Below, one piece after another: positions 63,832 through 64,000 of a DNA stretch of 64,000 bases; positions within the stretch are counted from its first letter, which is position 1, and each line of letters begins with the position of its first letter. Location: assembly GCF_001748085.1 (NCBI RefSeq), contig NZ_BBZK01000003.1, positions 434,001-498,000 on the forward strand, read 5' to 3'. A model generated the notes under the pieces. The model searched no databases. It was not told where the DNA came from and worked only from the letters and a program-made list of their open reading frames with translations. Position numbers and translations under genes: made by a program. Source of the DNA: Streptomyces sp. TP-A0874 (GTDB taxonomy: Bacteria > Actinomycetota > Actinomycetes > Streptomycetales > Streptomycetaceae).

Positions 63832-64000
63832 TCAGGCCTGGTGCTTGAGGATGTAGTTGGCGGCGTCGCCGACGGTCTTGAGGTTCTTGACGTCGTCGTC
63901 CGGGATCTTCACGTCGAAGCGCTCCTCGGCGGCGACGACGACCTCGACCATGGACAGCGAGTCGACGTCAAGGTCGTCGGTGAAGGACTTCTCCAACTGG
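63832..64000 (-). CDS. acpP: Acyl carrier protein, C-terminal part (5' end outside window)
   Basis: The carrier of growing acyl chains in fatty-acid synthesis. The visible 55 residues include the phosphopantetheine site DVDSLSMVEVVVAAEERFDVKIPDDDV and TVGDAANYILKHQA before TGA at 63832-63834. The start is beyond the window edge. The order acpP-fabF matches the primary streptomycete fab operon. Confidence 0.96.
   Translation of the reverse strand, partial: QLEKSFTDDLDVDSLSMVEVVVAAEERFDVKIPDDDVKNLKTVGDAANYILKHQA

Overview
This 64 kb window is chromosomal DNA from a Streptomyces or close relative. It has very high GC, many GTG starts, GTGA/ATGA start-stop overlaps, the HrdA sigma factor near dnaG, a Zur-controlled znu operon, DUF397/DUF5753 regulator genes, a DmdR/IdeR-type iron box and DUF3145. 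Most genes are core housekeeping genes. One short stretch (about 29.7-34.2 kb) is accessory DNA in decay.

Layout. 1-8 kb: 3' end of leuA, a zinc-ribbon/TerB protein, recO, uppS, then convergent znuA-znuC-znuB-zur with two Zur-box-like sites over the znuA promoter, and glyS. 8-19.7 kb: a DHA2-type MFS exporter, dus, ppdK, csaA, a small secreted protein, an SDR, a TauE-like permease, and a WhiJ-like set (DUF397, HTH/DUF5753, HATPase) around a shared intergenic region with a 13-bp direct repeat. 19.7-29.6 kb: paaK-paaI with a PaaR-like operator, cutA, a GGCT-like gene, an ADE-type (adenosine/adenine) deaminase, dgt, an FAD reductase, dnaG and a membrane-anchored glutaredoxin-like protein. 29.7-34.2 kb: remains of a lasso-peptide cluster in the order cyclase, RRE, protease, isoaspartyl methyltransferase, with no precursor or exporter gene; then a DUF5999 fragment, a nucleotidyltransferase, and the C-terminal stub of an integrase.

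34.5-43.5 kb: hrdA, an asymmetric heterodimeric ABC exporter, an MFS protein, a xylulokinase, and tRNA-Asn and tRNA-CAT genes. 43.5-51.6 kb: an iron-box-controlled siderophore uptake operon (binding protein and two permeases, no ATPase), IclR plus SMP-30 lactonase, MarR plus an MDR oxidoreductase, and an EI24 membrane protein. 51.7-59.1 kb: a six-gene sugar operon (galactonate-dehydratase-like enolase, zinc dehydrogenase, U32-like protein, ChvE-MmsA-MmsB sugar importer). 59.2-64 kb: an SGNH lipoprotein, DUF3145, a 6PGDH-family oxidoreductase, fabF and the C-terminal part of acpP.

Functional links. Zinc: zur is the last gene of the operon it probably controls. Iron: the siderophore operon depends on an ATPase encoded elsewhere. 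Sugar: the ChvE-MmsAB importer, dehydrogenase and enolase, with the nearby IclR/SMP-30 pair, make a plausible oxidative aldose pathway. Several genes have a -10-like hexamer 6-8 nt before the start codon and no Shine-Dalgarno, which suggests leaderless mRNAs. The lasso remnant is the most unusual content: its methyltransferase points to the aspartimide-forming lasso family, but three of its four genes look damaged.
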